From Cognatilysobacter terrigena (lineage in GTDB: Bacteria > Pseudomonadota > Gammaproteobacteria > Xanthomonadales > Xanthomonadaceae), in the NCBI RefSeq assembly GCF_004361065.1, contig NZ_SELT01000005.1, positions 1 through 64,000 on the forward strand: a DNA stretch of 64,000 nucleotides. The letters run 5' to 3'. Below, in pieces: positions 32,757 through 40,620 of the stretch. The first letter of the stretch is position 1, and every line of letters starts with the position of its first letter. Position numbers and translations under genes: made by a program. The notes under the pieces were generated by a model that saw nothing but the letters and a program-made list of their open reading frames with translations, ran no database searches and was not told the DNA's origin.

Positions 32757-33986
32757 ATGAGCACCGAAATCAAGGTTCCCGTGCTGCCGGAGTCGGTCTC
32801 CGACGCCACCATCGCCACCTGGCACAAGAAGCCCGGCGACGCGGTCAAGCGCGACGAGAACCTCGTCGACCTCGAGACCGACAAGGTCGTGCTCGAAGTG
32901 CCCTCGCCCGTCGACGGCGTGCTCAAGGAAATCAAGTTCGACACCGGCGCGACGGTCAACAGCGAGCAGGTGATCGCGATCGTCGAAGCGGGCGCCGCGG
33001 CTGCGGCCCCGGCCGCGCCGGCCGCCGAATCGAAGGCCGACAAGGTCATCGACGCGAAGAACGACGCCGCGACGACGAATGAAGCGCAGCCGGTGCTGCC
33101 GAAGTCGGCGCCGCAGCAGCCCGCGCCGGGCGCGAATGCGCAGCTGCCGCCGGGCGCGCGCTTCGCCGCCGAAACGTCGGGCGTCAACGCCGCCGACGTG
33201 GCCGGCACCGGTCGCCGCGGCGCGGTGACCAAGGAAGACATCGTCAACTACGCCAAGTCCGGTGGCGTCGGCGCCGCGGGTGGCGCGCGTCCGGAAGAGC
33301 GCGTGCCGATGACGCGCATGCGCGCGCGCATCGCCGAGCGCCTGATGCAGTCGAAGAACTCCATCGCGATGCTGACCTCGTTCAACGAGGTCAACCTCGG
33401 CAAGGTCATGGCGATGCGTTCGGAGCTGCAGGACGACTTCGTCAAGGCCAACGGCATCAAGCTCGGCTTCATGAGCTTCTTCGCGAAGGCCGCGGCGAAC
33501 GCGCTGCAGCGCCATCCGATCATCAATGCGTCGGTCGACGGCAATGACGTGATCTATCACGGCTACGCCGACATCTCGATCGCGGTGTCGACCGACAAGG
33601 GCCTGGTGACGCCGGTGCTGCGCAACGTCGAGCGCATGTCGTTCGCCGACATCGAGAAGGGCATTGCCGACTACGCCAAGAAGGCGCGCGACGGCAAGCT
33701 CGGCCTCGACGATCTGCAGGGCGGCACGTTCACGATCACCAACGGCGGCACCTTCGGCTCGCTGATGTCGACCCCGATCGTCAACCCGCCGCAGAGCGCG
33801 ATCCTCGGCATGCACGCGATCAAGGAGCGCGCGATCGTCGAGAACGGCCAGGTCGTCGCGGCGCCGATGATGTACATCGCGCTGTCCTACGACCACCGCA
33901 TCATCGATGGTAAGGATGCCGTCCTCTTCTTGGTCGACATCAAGAACCAGCTCGAGAACCCGCACCGCATGCTGCTGGGCATGTAA
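32757..33986 (+). CDS. sucB: Dihydrolipoyllysine-residue succinyltransferase (2-oxoglutarate dehydrogenase E2)
   Basis: 409 residues from the ATG at 32757. An N-terminal lipoyl domain has the lipoylated Lys in ETDKVVLE (near residue 44). A 70-residue Ala/Pro linker follows. The E1/E3-binding domain is about residues 130-172 ([30 protein letters not shown]). The catalytic domain (about 185-409) ends in the active-site [13 protein letters not shown], with its His and Asp. The long acidic, AAAP-rich linker is typical. It forms the core of the complex, transfers succinyl groups to CoA, and lies between sucA and lpd. Confidence 0.97.
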   Translation: MSTEIKVPVLPESVSDATIATWHKKPGDAVKRDENLVDLETDKVVLEVPSPVDGVLKEIKFDTGATVNSEQVIAIVEAGAAAAAPAAPAAESKADKVIDAKNDAATTNEAQPVLPKSAPQQPAPGANAQLPPGARFAAETSGVNAADVAGTGRRGAVTKEDIVNYAKSGGVGAAGGARPEERVPMTRMRARIAERLMQSKNSIAMLTSFNEVNLGKVMAMRSELQDDFVKANGIKLGFMSFFAKAAANALQRHPIINASVDGNDVIYHGYADISIAVSTDKGLVTPVLRNVERMSFADIEKGIADYAKKARDGKLGLDDLQGGTFTITNGGTFGSLMSTPIVNPPQSAILGMHAIKERAIVENGQVVAAPMMYIALSYDHRIIDGKDAVLFLVDIKNQLENPHRMLLGM

Positions 33987-33994
33987 TGCCCGAC

Positions 33995-34019
33995 GGCCCC
34001 GCCACCGCGCGGGGCCTTT
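33995..34019 (+). terminator. Hairpin between sucB and lpd (attenuator or partial terminator)
   Basis: A perfect 8-base GC stem (33995-34002 with 34009-34016), a six-base loop, and TTTGCATT after it. It lies between sucB and lpd, which share strand and function. It probably reduces lpd transcription relative to sucAB but might be a true terminator with lpd driven separately. Confidence 0.6.
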
Positions 34020-34046
34020 GCATTAGGCGAACAAGGAATATCTGAG

Positions 34047-35477
34047 ATGAGCGAACAGCAGCAATTCGACGTCGTCGTCATCGGCGCCGGCCCCGCGGGC
34101 TACCACGCCGCGATCCGTGCCGCGCAGCTCGGCCTCAAGACCGCGTGCATCGACGCGGCGCTCGGCAAGGACGGCCAGCCGGCGCTCGGCGGCACCTGCC
34201 TGCGCGTGGGCTGCATTCCGTCCAAGGCGCTGCTCGATTCGTCGCGCCAGTTCTGGAACATGCACCACATCTTCGACCAGCACGGCATCAAGTTCTCGAA
34301 CGAGAGCATCGACGTGCCGACGATGGTTGGTCGCAAGGACAAGATCGTCAAGCAGTTCACCGGCGGCATCGCGCAGCTGTTCAAGGCGAACAAGGTGGCT
34401 GCGTTCTACGGCTTCGGCCAGCTGCAGCCGGGTAACGTCGTCGTGGTGAAGCAGCACGACGGTTCGACCGTCGAGCTCAAGGGCACGAACGTGATCATCG
34501 CCGCGGGCTCGGATTCGATCGAGCTGCCGTTCGCGAAGTTCGGCGAGCACGTCGTCGACAACGTCGGCGCGCTCGATTTCACCGAAGTGCCGAAGCGGCT
34601 TGGCGTCATCGGCGCCGGCGTCATCGGCCTCGAACTCGGCAGCGTGTGGAACCGTCTCGGCTCGCAGGTCACGATCCTCGAAGGCATGCCGACGTTCCTG
34701 TCGGCCGCCGATGGCGAGGCGTCGAAGGTCGCCGCACGCGAGTTCAAGAAGCAGGGCCTCGACATCCGCCTCGGCTGCAAGGTGTCGAACACCGAGATCA
34801 AGGCCGACGGCGTGCACGTCAGCTACACCGACGACAAGGGCGCGACGCAGGAACTCGTCGTCGACAAGCTGCTGGTGGCCGTCGGCCGCCGCGCGGCGAC
34901 GAAGGGCCTGCTCGCGGACGGCACCGGCGTGCAGGTCAACGAGCGCGGCCAGATCGTGGTCGACGAGCACTGCCACACCGGCGTCGACGGCGTGTGGGCC
35001 GTCGGCGACTGCGTGCGCGGCCCGATGCTCGCGCACAAGGGTTTCGAGGAAGGCATCGCGGTGGCCGAGCTCATCGCGGGCCTGCCGGGCCACGTCAACT
35101 TCGACACGATTCCGTGGGTGATCTACACCGAGCCGGAGATCGCCTGGGTCGGCAAGACCGAGGAACAGCTCAAGGCGGAAGGCGTGCCGTACAAGGCCGG
35201 CAGCTTTCCGTTCGCGGCGGTCGGTCGCGCGGTCGCGATGGCCGAGCCGGCGGGCTTCGTGAAGGTGATCGCACACGCGGAAACCGACACGGTGCTCGGC
35301 ATGCATCTCGTCGGCGCGAACGTGTCCGAACTCGTGCACGAAGGCGTGCTGACGATGGAGTTCAAGGGTTCGGCCGACGACCTCGCCCGCATCTGCCACG
35401 CGCATCCGTCGCTGTCGGAAGCCGTGCACGACGCCGCCATGGCCGTCCACAAGCGCGCGATCCACAAGGCGAACTGA
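34047..35477 (+). CDS. lpd: Dihydrolipoyl dehydrogenase
   Basis: 476 residues. The FAD-binding motif GAGPAGYHAAIRAAQLG is near the N-terminus. The redox-active disulfide lies in GGTCLRVGCIPSKALL (about residues 48-63). The NAD-binding motif GVIGAGVIGLELGSVW is about residue 190, and AVGDCVRGPMLAHKGFEEG and the catalytic His in ICHAHPSLSEAVHDA are in the C-terminal part. It reoxidises the lipoyl group of SucB with NAD+. The position after sucB makes it the E3 of the 2-oxoglutarate complex; it may also serve pyruvate dehydrogenase. Confidence 0.97.
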   Translation: MSEQQQFDVVVIGAGPAGYHAAIRAAQLGLKTACIDAALGKDGQPALGGTCLRVGCIPSKALLDSSRQFWNMHHIFDQHGIKFSNESIDVPTMVGRKDKIVKQFTGGIAQLFKANKVAAFYGFGQLQPGNVVVVKQHDGSTVELKGTNVIIAAGSDSIELPFAKFGEHVVDNVGALDFTEVPKRLGVIGAGVIGLELGSVWNRLGSQVTILEGMPTFLSAADGEASKVAAREFKKQGLDIRLGCKVSNTEIKADGVHVSYTDDKGATQELVVDKLLVAVGRRAATKGLLADGTGVQVNERGQIVVDEHCHTGVDGVWAVGDCVRGPMLAHKGFEEGIAVAELIAGLPGHVNFDTIPWVIYTEPEIAWVGKTEEQLKAEGVPYKAGSFPFAAVGRAVAMAEPAGFVKVIAHAETDTVLGMHLVGANVSELVHEGVLTMEFKGSADDLARICHAHPSLSEAVHDAAMAVHKRAIHKAN

Positions 35478-35501
35478 TCGCCCCACGCGTGTCACGCGAG
35501 G

Positions 35502-35529
35502 CCGCCGTCATCCTGCGATGATGGCGGCT
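35502..35529 (+). terminator. Hairpin after lpd
   Basis: An 11-base stem with one G-T pair (35502-35512 with 35519-35529) and a six-base loop, followed by TTCGTCGTTTC. It lies 24 bases after the lpd stop. The weak T-tract makes it a moderate terminator candidate. Confidence 0.55.
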
Positions 35530-35550
35530 TCGTCGTTTCGGGAGACCGCA

Positions 35551-36411
35551 ATGTCCGACGCAACGCCCGTCCGCAACGTGTCCGACACCGCCCGCTGGGT
35601 CGCGATCTATCGCGCGATGGAGAGCGAGCGCAGCGACGCGATCTTCAACGATCCGCACGCGCGACGCCTCGGTGGCGAGCGCGGCGAACGCATCGTGCGC
35701 GAGATGCCGCGCGGCCGCTCGATGGCGTGGCCGATGATCGTGCGCACCGCCGTGATGGACGAGATCGTGATGCGCTGCATCCACGAGGGTGCGCGCACCG
35801 TGCTCAACCTTGCCGCCGGCCTCGATGCGCGGCCGTACCGTCTCGATCTACCCGCCGACCTGCGCTGGATGCACGTCGACCTGCCGGAGATGCTTGCGTA
35901 TTTCCGCGACGCCATGGCGCGCGAAACGCCGCAATGCAAGGTCGAGTTCCATGCGGTCGACCTGCGCGAAGCCGATGCACGTCGCGCGCTGTTCGCTGAC
36001 GCCGCGACGACCGGCCCGGTGCTCGTCATCACGGAAGGTCTGTTGATCTACCTGGAACCCGATGACGTCGCCGCCCTCGCCCGCGACCTGCATGACGTCG
36101 CACGTGCACGCTGGTGGCTGAGCGACCTCGCCTCCCCGCTGCTCATCAAGCGATTCACGAAGCAATGGAACAAGAACCTCGCGGCCGGCAACGCGCCGTT
36201 CCGCTTCGCGCCGGCGGAAGGCACGTCGTGGTTCTCGCCGATGGGCTGGCGCGAGCGTGAGTTCCGCTCGATGTGGGATGAATCGCTGCGCCTGCAACGC
36301 ACGGTGCCGCTCGCGCCGTTGTGGGTGCTGCTGTCGAAACTGCAACCGCGCGAGAAGCGCGACGCGATGCGCCGGATGTCGGGCATCGTGCTGATGGAGA
36401 GTGTGGACTGA
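35551..36411 (+). CDS. Class I SAM-dependent methyltransferase (leucine carboxyl methyltransferase-like family)
   Basis: 286 residues from the ATG at 35551 (MSDATPVRN), with a GGGAGA site nine bases upstream. Residues 75-130 (MRCIHEGARTVLNLAAGLDARPYRLDLP) hold the SAM-binding motif typical of the PPM/LCM-like family, in which AAGLDARPYRL is the hallmark. A VLVITEGLLIYLEPDDVAALARDL segment gives the second signature. Members methylate carboxylates or small molecules in bacteria; most have no known substrate. The stop TGA shares its last base with the ATG of the next gene, so translation is coupled. Confidence 0.85.
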   Translation: MSDATPVRNVSDTARWVAIYRAMESERSDAIFNDPHARRLGGERGERIVREMPRGRSMAWPMIVRTAVMDEIVMRCIHEGARTVLNLAAGLDARPYRLDLPADLRWMHVDLPEMLAYFRDAMARETPQCKVEFHAVDLREADARRALFADAATTGPVLVITEGLLIYLEPDDVAALARDLHDVARARWWLSDLASPLLIKRFTKQWNKNLAAGNAPFRFAPAEGTSWFSPMGWREREFRSMWDESLRLQRTVPLAPLWVLLSKLQPREKRDAMRRMSGIVLMESVD

Positions 36412-37013
36412 TGCGTGAGATCCGTTCCGTTGCCGTGTACTGCGGCTCCAATTCGGGCAGCCGCCCGATCTATGCCGAGCGCGCGGGTGCGCTGGCGCGT
36501 CGCCTCGCGAAGGACGGCGTGAGCATCGTCTACGGCGGTGGCAACGTCGGGCTGATGGGCATCGTCGCGGACGCCGCGCTCGAAGCCGGCGGCGAAGTCG
36601 TCGGCGTGATTCCCGAGCAGCTGGTGAACTGGGAGGTCGCGCATCGCGGCCTGACGCGGCTGGAAGTCGTCGCCGACATGCACACGCGCAAGGCGCGCAT
36701 GTTCGATCTGTCGGACGCGTTCGTCGCGCTGCCTGGCGGCTTCGGCACGCTCGACGAAATGTTCGAGATGCTGACGTGGCGGCAGCTCGGCCTGGGCGAC
36801 CGTCCCTGCGCGTTCCTCGACATCGACGGCTTCTATTCGCCGCTGATGTCGATGCTCGATCGCATGGTCGCCGAGCGCTTCCTGCATCCCGAGCAGCGCA
36901 CCGATCTGTGGCACGGCGACGACATCGACGCGATGCTCGCATGGATGCGTGCCTACCGCCCGGCACAGGCGGACAAGTGGATGGACGAGAAGCGCCGACG
37001 CGAAATCCGCTGA
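36411..37013 (+). CDS. LOG family protein (TIGR00730, cytokinin riboside 5'-monophosphate phosphoribohydrolase-like)
   Basis: 200 residues from the ATG at 36411. The Rossmann-like YGGGNVGLMG and the family signature PGGFGTLDEMFEMLTW are both intact. Enzymes of this family cleave the N-glycosidic bond of nucleoside 5'-monophosphates (AMP or cytokinin monophosphates). In non-plant-associated bacteria the role is uncertain. The protein is cytoplasmic. The gene is coupled to the methyltransferase gene and precedes the AcuI-type gene by 12 bases. Confidence 0.93.
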   Translation: MREIRSVAVYCGSNSGSRPIYAERAGALARRLAKDGVSIVYGGGNVGLMGIVADAALEAGGEVVGVIPEQLVNWEVAHRGLTRLEVVADMHTRKARMFDLSDAFVALPGGFGTLDEMFEMLTWRQLGLGDRPCAFLDIDGFYSPLMSMLDRMVAERFLHPEQRTDLWHGDDIDAMLAWMRAYRPAQADKWMDEKRRREIR

Positions 37014-37025
37014 GCGCAGGAGATC

Positions 37026-38018
37026 ATGATGAGCCCGAGCAGCTTCCGCGCCTTCCGCATCCACGACGACGAACGCGGTTATCGCAGCGGCGTCGAGTCG
37101 ATTTCGGTCGACGACCTGTCGCCCGGCGAAGTCGTCATTCGCACCGCGTATTCGTCGGTGAACTACAAGGACGCGCTCGCAGGAACCGGCAAGGGAAAGA
37201 TCCTGCGCAGGGTCCCGCTCGTGGGCGGCATCGACGTCGCGGGCCATGTCGTCGAAAGCCGCGACCCGCGGTACCGCGAAGGCGATGCGGTGCTGGTCAC
37301 CGGCAGCGGGTTGTCGGAAACGCGCGACGGCGGCTACGGCGAATATGCGCGCCTTGAAGCCGAATGGACGATTCCCCTTCCCGCCGGTCTCGACCTGCGC
37401 GAAGCGATGATCCTCGGCACCGCGGGTTTCACCGCTGCGCTCGCGCTGTACCGGATGCTCGAGAACGGGCAGACGCCCGAACATGGCCCGCTGGCGGTCA
37501 CCGGCGCGACCGGCGGCGTCGGTTCGCTGGCGGTCGACATCTTCACCCGCGCCGGTTTCGAGGTGCATGCGGTCAGTGGCAAGCCCGAGCACGCCGACTA
37601 CCTGCGCGCGCTCGGCGCGACCGACGTGCTGCCGCGCGCTGCGCTCGCGACCAAGCGTCCGATGGAGAGCGCGCGCTTCGGCGGCGGCCTCGACAACGTC
37701 GGCGGCGCCATGCTCGCCAGCCTGCTCGCGCAGACCGCGCCCTACGGCAACGTCGCGTCGGCCGGCCTCGCGGCCACGCCCGACCTGCCCGCCACCGTCA
37801 TGCCGTTCATCATCCGCGGCGTGTCGCTGCTGGGGGTCGCCTCGGCGGGCACGGCGCGGGCGATCCGCGAACGCGTCTGGCAACACCTCGCGTCGGACTG
37901 GAAGCCCGCCCATCTGGACCGGATCCTGACGCGGGAGGTCGACCTCGTCGGCCTGCCCGCCGTGTTCGACGGCATGCTCGCGGGTGGATCACTGGGTCGC
38001 ACCCTGGTGCGCCTCTGA
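37026..38018 (+). CDS. YhdH/AcuI family acrylyl-CoA reductase-like oxidoreductase
   Basis: 330 residues of the zinc-independent medium-chain dehydrogenase/reductase family. Features are SSVNYKDALAGTGKGKILRRVP, the GIDVAGHVVES strand, the NADP-binding VTGATGGVGSLAVDI (about residue 155) and KRPMESARFGGGLDNVGG. The pattern around SSVNYKD and GYGEYARLEA is that of the YhdH/YhfP/AcuI group, which reduce acrylyl-CoA to propionyl-CoA with NADPH. The organism's need for that step is not visible here, so treat acrylyl-CoA as the likely but not certain substrate. Confidence 0.9.
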   Translation: MMSPSSFRAFRIHDDERGYRSGVESISVDDLSPGEVVIRTAYSSVNYKDALAGTGKGKILRRVPLVGGIDVAGHVVESRDPRYREGDAVLVTGSGLSETRDGGYGEYARLEAEWTIPLPAGLDLREAMILGTAGFTAALALYRMLENGQTPEHGPLAVTGATGGVGSLAVDIFTRAGFEVHAVSGKPEHADYLRALGATDVLPRAALATKRPMESARFGGGLDNVGGAMLASLLAQTAPYGNVASAGLAATPDLPATVMPFIIRGVSLLGVASAGTARAIRERVWQHLASDWKPAHLDRILTREVDLVGLPAVFDGMLAGGSLGRTLVRL

Positions 38019-38020
38019 GC

Positions 38021-38051
38021 TTGCCGTCCTGAGACGTCGCCCCGTTAGAAT
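38021..38051 (+). promoter_or_regulatory. Possible promoter of the response regulator gene
   Basis: TTGCCG (38021-38026) and TAGAAT (38046-38051) are separated by 19 bases, slightly longer than ideal, and lie 25 bases before the ATG. The gene needs its own start of transcription because its neighbour's product is unrelated. Confidence 0.4.
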
Positions 38052-38075
38052 CGCGTCAACCTCCGAGAGCGCACC

Positions 38076-38441
38076 ATGGCCCGAATCCTGATCGTCGACG
38101 ACTCGCCCTCCCAGCTGATGGGCATCCGCCGCCTCGTCGAGAAGCTCGGGCATGAAGCCCTCACCGCCGAAGACGGCGCGGCCGGCGTGGAAGCCGCCAA
38201 GCGCGAGCTGCCCGACCTCATCCTCATGGACGTGGTGATGCCGAACCTCAACGGCTTCCAGGCCACGCGCGCGATCACGCGCGAAGCGACGACGAAGCAC
38301 ATCCCGATCGTGCTCGTGACGACGAAGGACCAGGACACCGACCGCATGTGGGGCCTGCGCCAGGGCGCGAAGGCGTACATCACCAAGCCGTTCAACGACA
38401 ACGACCTGGCCGAAGTGATCGGCCAGCTGATGCCGGGCTGA
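38076..38441 (+). CDS. Single-domain CheY/PilH-like response regulator
   Basis: 121 residues, a bare receiver domain. Acidic pocket Asp8-Asp9 (ILIVDDSPS), phosphoacceptor Asp52 (LILMDVVMP), a Thr in IVLVTTKD, and the conserved Lys in AYITKPFND are all present. The family includes CheY and the twitching-motility regulators PilG/PilH. No kinase, chemoreceptor or pilus gene is nearby, so its partner cannot be told. It sits alone, followed by a bidirectional terminator. Confidence 0.92.
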   Translation: MARILIVDDSPSQLMGIRRLVEKLGHEALTAEDGAAGVEAAKRELPDLILMDVVMPNLNGFQATRAITREATTKHIPIVLVTTKDQDTDRMWGLRQGAKAYITKPFNDNDLAEVIGQLMPG

Positions 38442-38456
38442 TCGCGCCGCGCATCG

Positions 38457-38487
38457 AAAAAAAGGCCGCGCAATGCGGCCTTTTTTT
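38457..38487. terminator. Bidirectional rho-independent terminator
   Basis: Seven A, a GGCCGC stem with a five-base loop, and seven T (38457-38463, 38464-38469, 38475-38480, 38481-38487). It lies between the convergent response regulator (plus) and the cbpA-type gene (minus) and should stop transcription from both. Confidence 0.95.
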
Positions 38488-38505
38488 ATGCGCGTGGTGG
38501 ACCGC

Positions 38506-39399
38506 TTACACCCGCTCACCGGCGAACGCATCGCGCAGTGCTTCGTACGCCTGGATCTGCCCGACGGAATGCGCACGCGGCGCGGTGATCTCCAGTTCGA
38601 CGATCTGATCACCCGGCGGATCACCCGGCAGTCCACGGCCGCGCAGGCGCAGTTTGCGGCCCGCGTCGGAGTTGGGCGGAATCCGCAGCTCGACGTTGCC
38701 ACCGAGCGTGGGCACGCTGAGCGTTGCGCCCAGCGCCGCATCCCACGGCGTCACCTGCAGCACGTGGATGATGTTGCGACCGTCGACCTCGAACTGCGGA
38801 TGCGCGGCGTATTCGACTTCGAGCAGCAGATCACCGCCCGTCGCCCCCTGCCCCGCGAGCCGGATCACCTGCCCCTCGCGCACGCCCTTGGGTACGCGCA
38901 CGTCGAGCGTTCGGCCGTTGATGCCGATACGCACCGACTTGCCTTCGTAGACCGCCTCGAGCGGCACCGCGAGCTTCGCGCGGGTATCGCTGCGTGGCGG
39001 TGCGCTGCGACCCGGACCGGGGCGCGCACTGCCGCGACGCGCCTGGCCGAACAGGCTCTCGAAGAAGTCGCTGAAACCGCCGCCGGCGCCACCACCCGCA
39101 AAGATCTCCTCGAAGTCGACGCCGCCACCGGCGAAGTCGCCGTAATCCTGCGGCCCCGGGTGCACGTCGTCGCCGGGCCGGTAGCCGCGCGAGCGCAGCT
39201 GGTCGTAGGCCTTGCGCTTGGCAGGATCGCGCAGCGCTTCGTAGGCCTCGTTGACGGCCTTGAAGTGGTCTTCCGCGTCCTTTTCCTTGCTGACGTCCGG
39301 GTGGTACTTGCGGGCGAGGCGACGATAGGCCGTCTTGATCTCCGCATCGCCCGCGGTGGGCTCGACGCCGAGGATCTCGTAGTAGTCCTTGAACTGCAT
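38506..39399 (-). CDS. cbpA: DnaJ-family co-chaperone (CbpA-like)
   Basis: 297 residues from the ATG at 39399 (MQFKDYYEIL). A J domain with the HPD motif (KYHPDVSKE, about residues 29-37), a Gly/Phe-rich linker (about 75-110) with FFESLFG, and two C-terminal beta domains. There is no Cys-rich zinc finger, so this is the class II type (CbpA) rather than DnaJ itself. It stimulates DnaK ATPase and delivers substrates. It lies downstream of hsp20 on the same strand, with a terminator between. Confidence 0.92.
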   Translation of the reverse strand: MQFKDYYEILGVEPTAGDAEIKTAYRRLARKYHPDVSKEKDAEDHFKAVNEAYEALRDPAKRKAYDQLRSRGYRPGDDVHPGPQDYGDFAGGGVDFEEIFAGGGAGGGFSDFFESLFGQARRGSARPGPGRSAPPRSDTRAKLAVPLEAVYEGKSVRIGINGRTLDVRVPKGVREGQVIRLAGQGATGGDLLLEVEYAAHPQFEVDGRNIIHVLQVTPWDAALGATLSVPTLGGNVELRIPPNSDAGRKLRLRGRGLPGDPPGDQIVELEITAPRAHSVGQIQAYEALRDAFAGERV

Positions 39400-39420
39400 C
39401 CTGCGCTCCGCTGATCGATG

Positions 39421-39459
39421 GAAAACGAAAACGGCCCGCGGGCGATGCCGGCGGGCCGT
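39421..39459 (-). terminator. Rho-independent terminator after hsp20
   Basis: A 9-base stem (39431-39439 with 39451-39459) and an 11-base loop. On the minus strand it is followed by TTTCGTTTTC. It lies 65 bases after the hsp20 stop and before cbpA, so cbpA may be expressed by readthrough or from its own promoter. Confidence 0.8.
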
Positions 39460-39523
39460 CAGTGTAGTGGCCGCCATCGAACGACGCCGTGTGGTGGCGT
39501 CGTCCGGTGTCGAACCGTCGCGC

Positions 39524-39997
39524 TTACTGCCGCGTGGCGTCGCCCTGTGCGCCCGCTCCCACCTGGATGCGGCGCGGCGTCGTTTCCGGACGCTTGGGAA
39601 TGCTGATTTCCAGCACACCGTTGCGACCGTTCGCGGTGATGCCCTCGGGGTCGGCGCTGTCGGGCAGTGCGAAGCGGCGGTGGAAGACGCCATAGCGACG
39701 CTCGACGCGCGAATAGCGGCCGGTCTGCGCGTTGATCTCGCTCTTGCGCTCGCCGCGGATCGACAGGATGCCCTTGTCCATCAGCACCTCGACGTCCTGC
39801 GGGTCGACGCCGGGCAGGTCCGCGAAGATCGTGAAGCGGTTCGGCTCCTCGACGATGTCCACGCGCGGCGCCCACTGGCTGGTCACCACCGACGACTCGT
39901 CGTTCGCGGTCTCGTTGAGGTTGAAGAAGCGCTCGAACATCTGCTTGAACTCGTCCTGGAGCTGCGGGCCCGGACGCTGCTGCGGAAACTGGTTCAT
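39524..39997 (-). CDS. Hsp20/alpha-crystallin family small heat shock protein
   Basis: 157 residues from the ATG at 39997 (MNQFPQQRP). The alpha-crystallin domain is about residues 43-140: APRVDIVEEPNRFTIFADLPGVDPQDVEVLMDKGILSIRGERK and the GVLEISIPKRPE motif (the conserved I-x-I/V-type tail). It holds unfolding proteins in a refoldable state for the DnaK system. A sigma-32-like promoter stands upstream, and the DnaJ-type gene follows. Length is standard. Confidence 0.94.
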   Translation of the reverse strand: MNQFPQQRPGPQLQDEFKQMFERFFNLNETANDESSVVTSQWAPRVDIVEEPNRFTIFADLPGVDPQDVEVLMDKGILSIRGERKSEINAQTGRYSRVERRYGVFHRRFALPDSADPEGITANGRNGVLEISIPKRPETTPRRIQVGAGAQGDATRQ

Positions 39998-40045
39998 TGC
40001 GGTGTCCTCATCGTGGAATCGCGGCCATGCCGCTCTGCCGCGATA

Positions 40046-40072
40046 CGTAGTGGCCGGCCGCGCGCTTTCAAG
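40046..40072 (-). promoter_or_regulatory. Sigma-32 (heat shock)-like promoter of hsp20
   Basis: On the minus strand CTTGAAA (40072-40066) matches the sigma-32 -35 exactly. After 12 bases comes CCACTACG (40053-40046), a partial match to the -10 CCCCATnT. The ATG follows about 50 bases later. The -35 match is strong, the -10 weak. Confidence 0.55.
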
Positions 40073-40137
40073 AGCCGACCCGCGCGCCTGCCGACGGCCG
40101 TACACTGCCTTCAGACATCAGACAGGAGCTCCCCCCC

Positions 40138-40617
40138 ATGGTCCAGCCCGGCGACCGCATTCCCGAAGTCGTGGTCCAGCAGATCACCTCGAACGGGATC
40201 GAGAAGACCGACACGCTCTCGCTGTTCGGCACCGGCAAGTCCGTGGTGTTCGCCGTGCCCGGCGCATTCACGCCGACGTGCTCGGAGCGCCACCTGCCCG
40301 GCTTCATCGAGAAGTTCGACGAGTTCCGTCGCCGCGGTTACGACGTCGCGTGCATGGCGGTGAACGATCCGTTCGTCATGCAGGCGTGGATGCGCAGCGC
40401 AGGCGTGCCCGACGGCATGAAGATGGTCGCCGACGGCAACGCGGAGCTGTCGCGTGCGCTCGGTCTCGATCTCGACGCCTCGGCATACGGCATGGGCATC
40501 CGCTCCAAGCGCTTCGCGATGGTCGTCGCCGACGGCGTGATCGCGCAGTTGTTCGTCGAAGCGCCCGGCGAGTTCCGCGTGTCGACCGCCGAGAACCTTC
40601 TCGACGCGACGGCGTAA
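40138..40617 (+). CDS. Peroxiredoxin, Prx5/AhpE-like
   Basis: 159 residues. The N-terminal active site is GAFTPTCSERHLPGF (peroxidatic Cys near residue 48), with no resolving Cys at the usual Prx5 distance; the only other Cys is in YDVACMAVND (about residue 71). It reduces hydroperoxides, with glutathione or glutaredoxin as probable reductant. Length and motif fit single-domain Prx5. It has an AGGAG site and is convergent with pbpC, with three bases between stops. Confidence 0.93.
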   Translation: MVQPGDRIPEVVVQQITSNGIEKTDTLSLFGTGKSVVFAVPGAFTPTCSERHLPGFIEKFDEFRRRGYDVACMAVNDPFVMQAWMRSAGVPDGMKMVADGNAELSRALGLDLDASAYGMGIRSKRFAMVVADGVIAQLFVEAPGEFRVSTAENLLDATA

Positions 40618-40620
40618 CGC

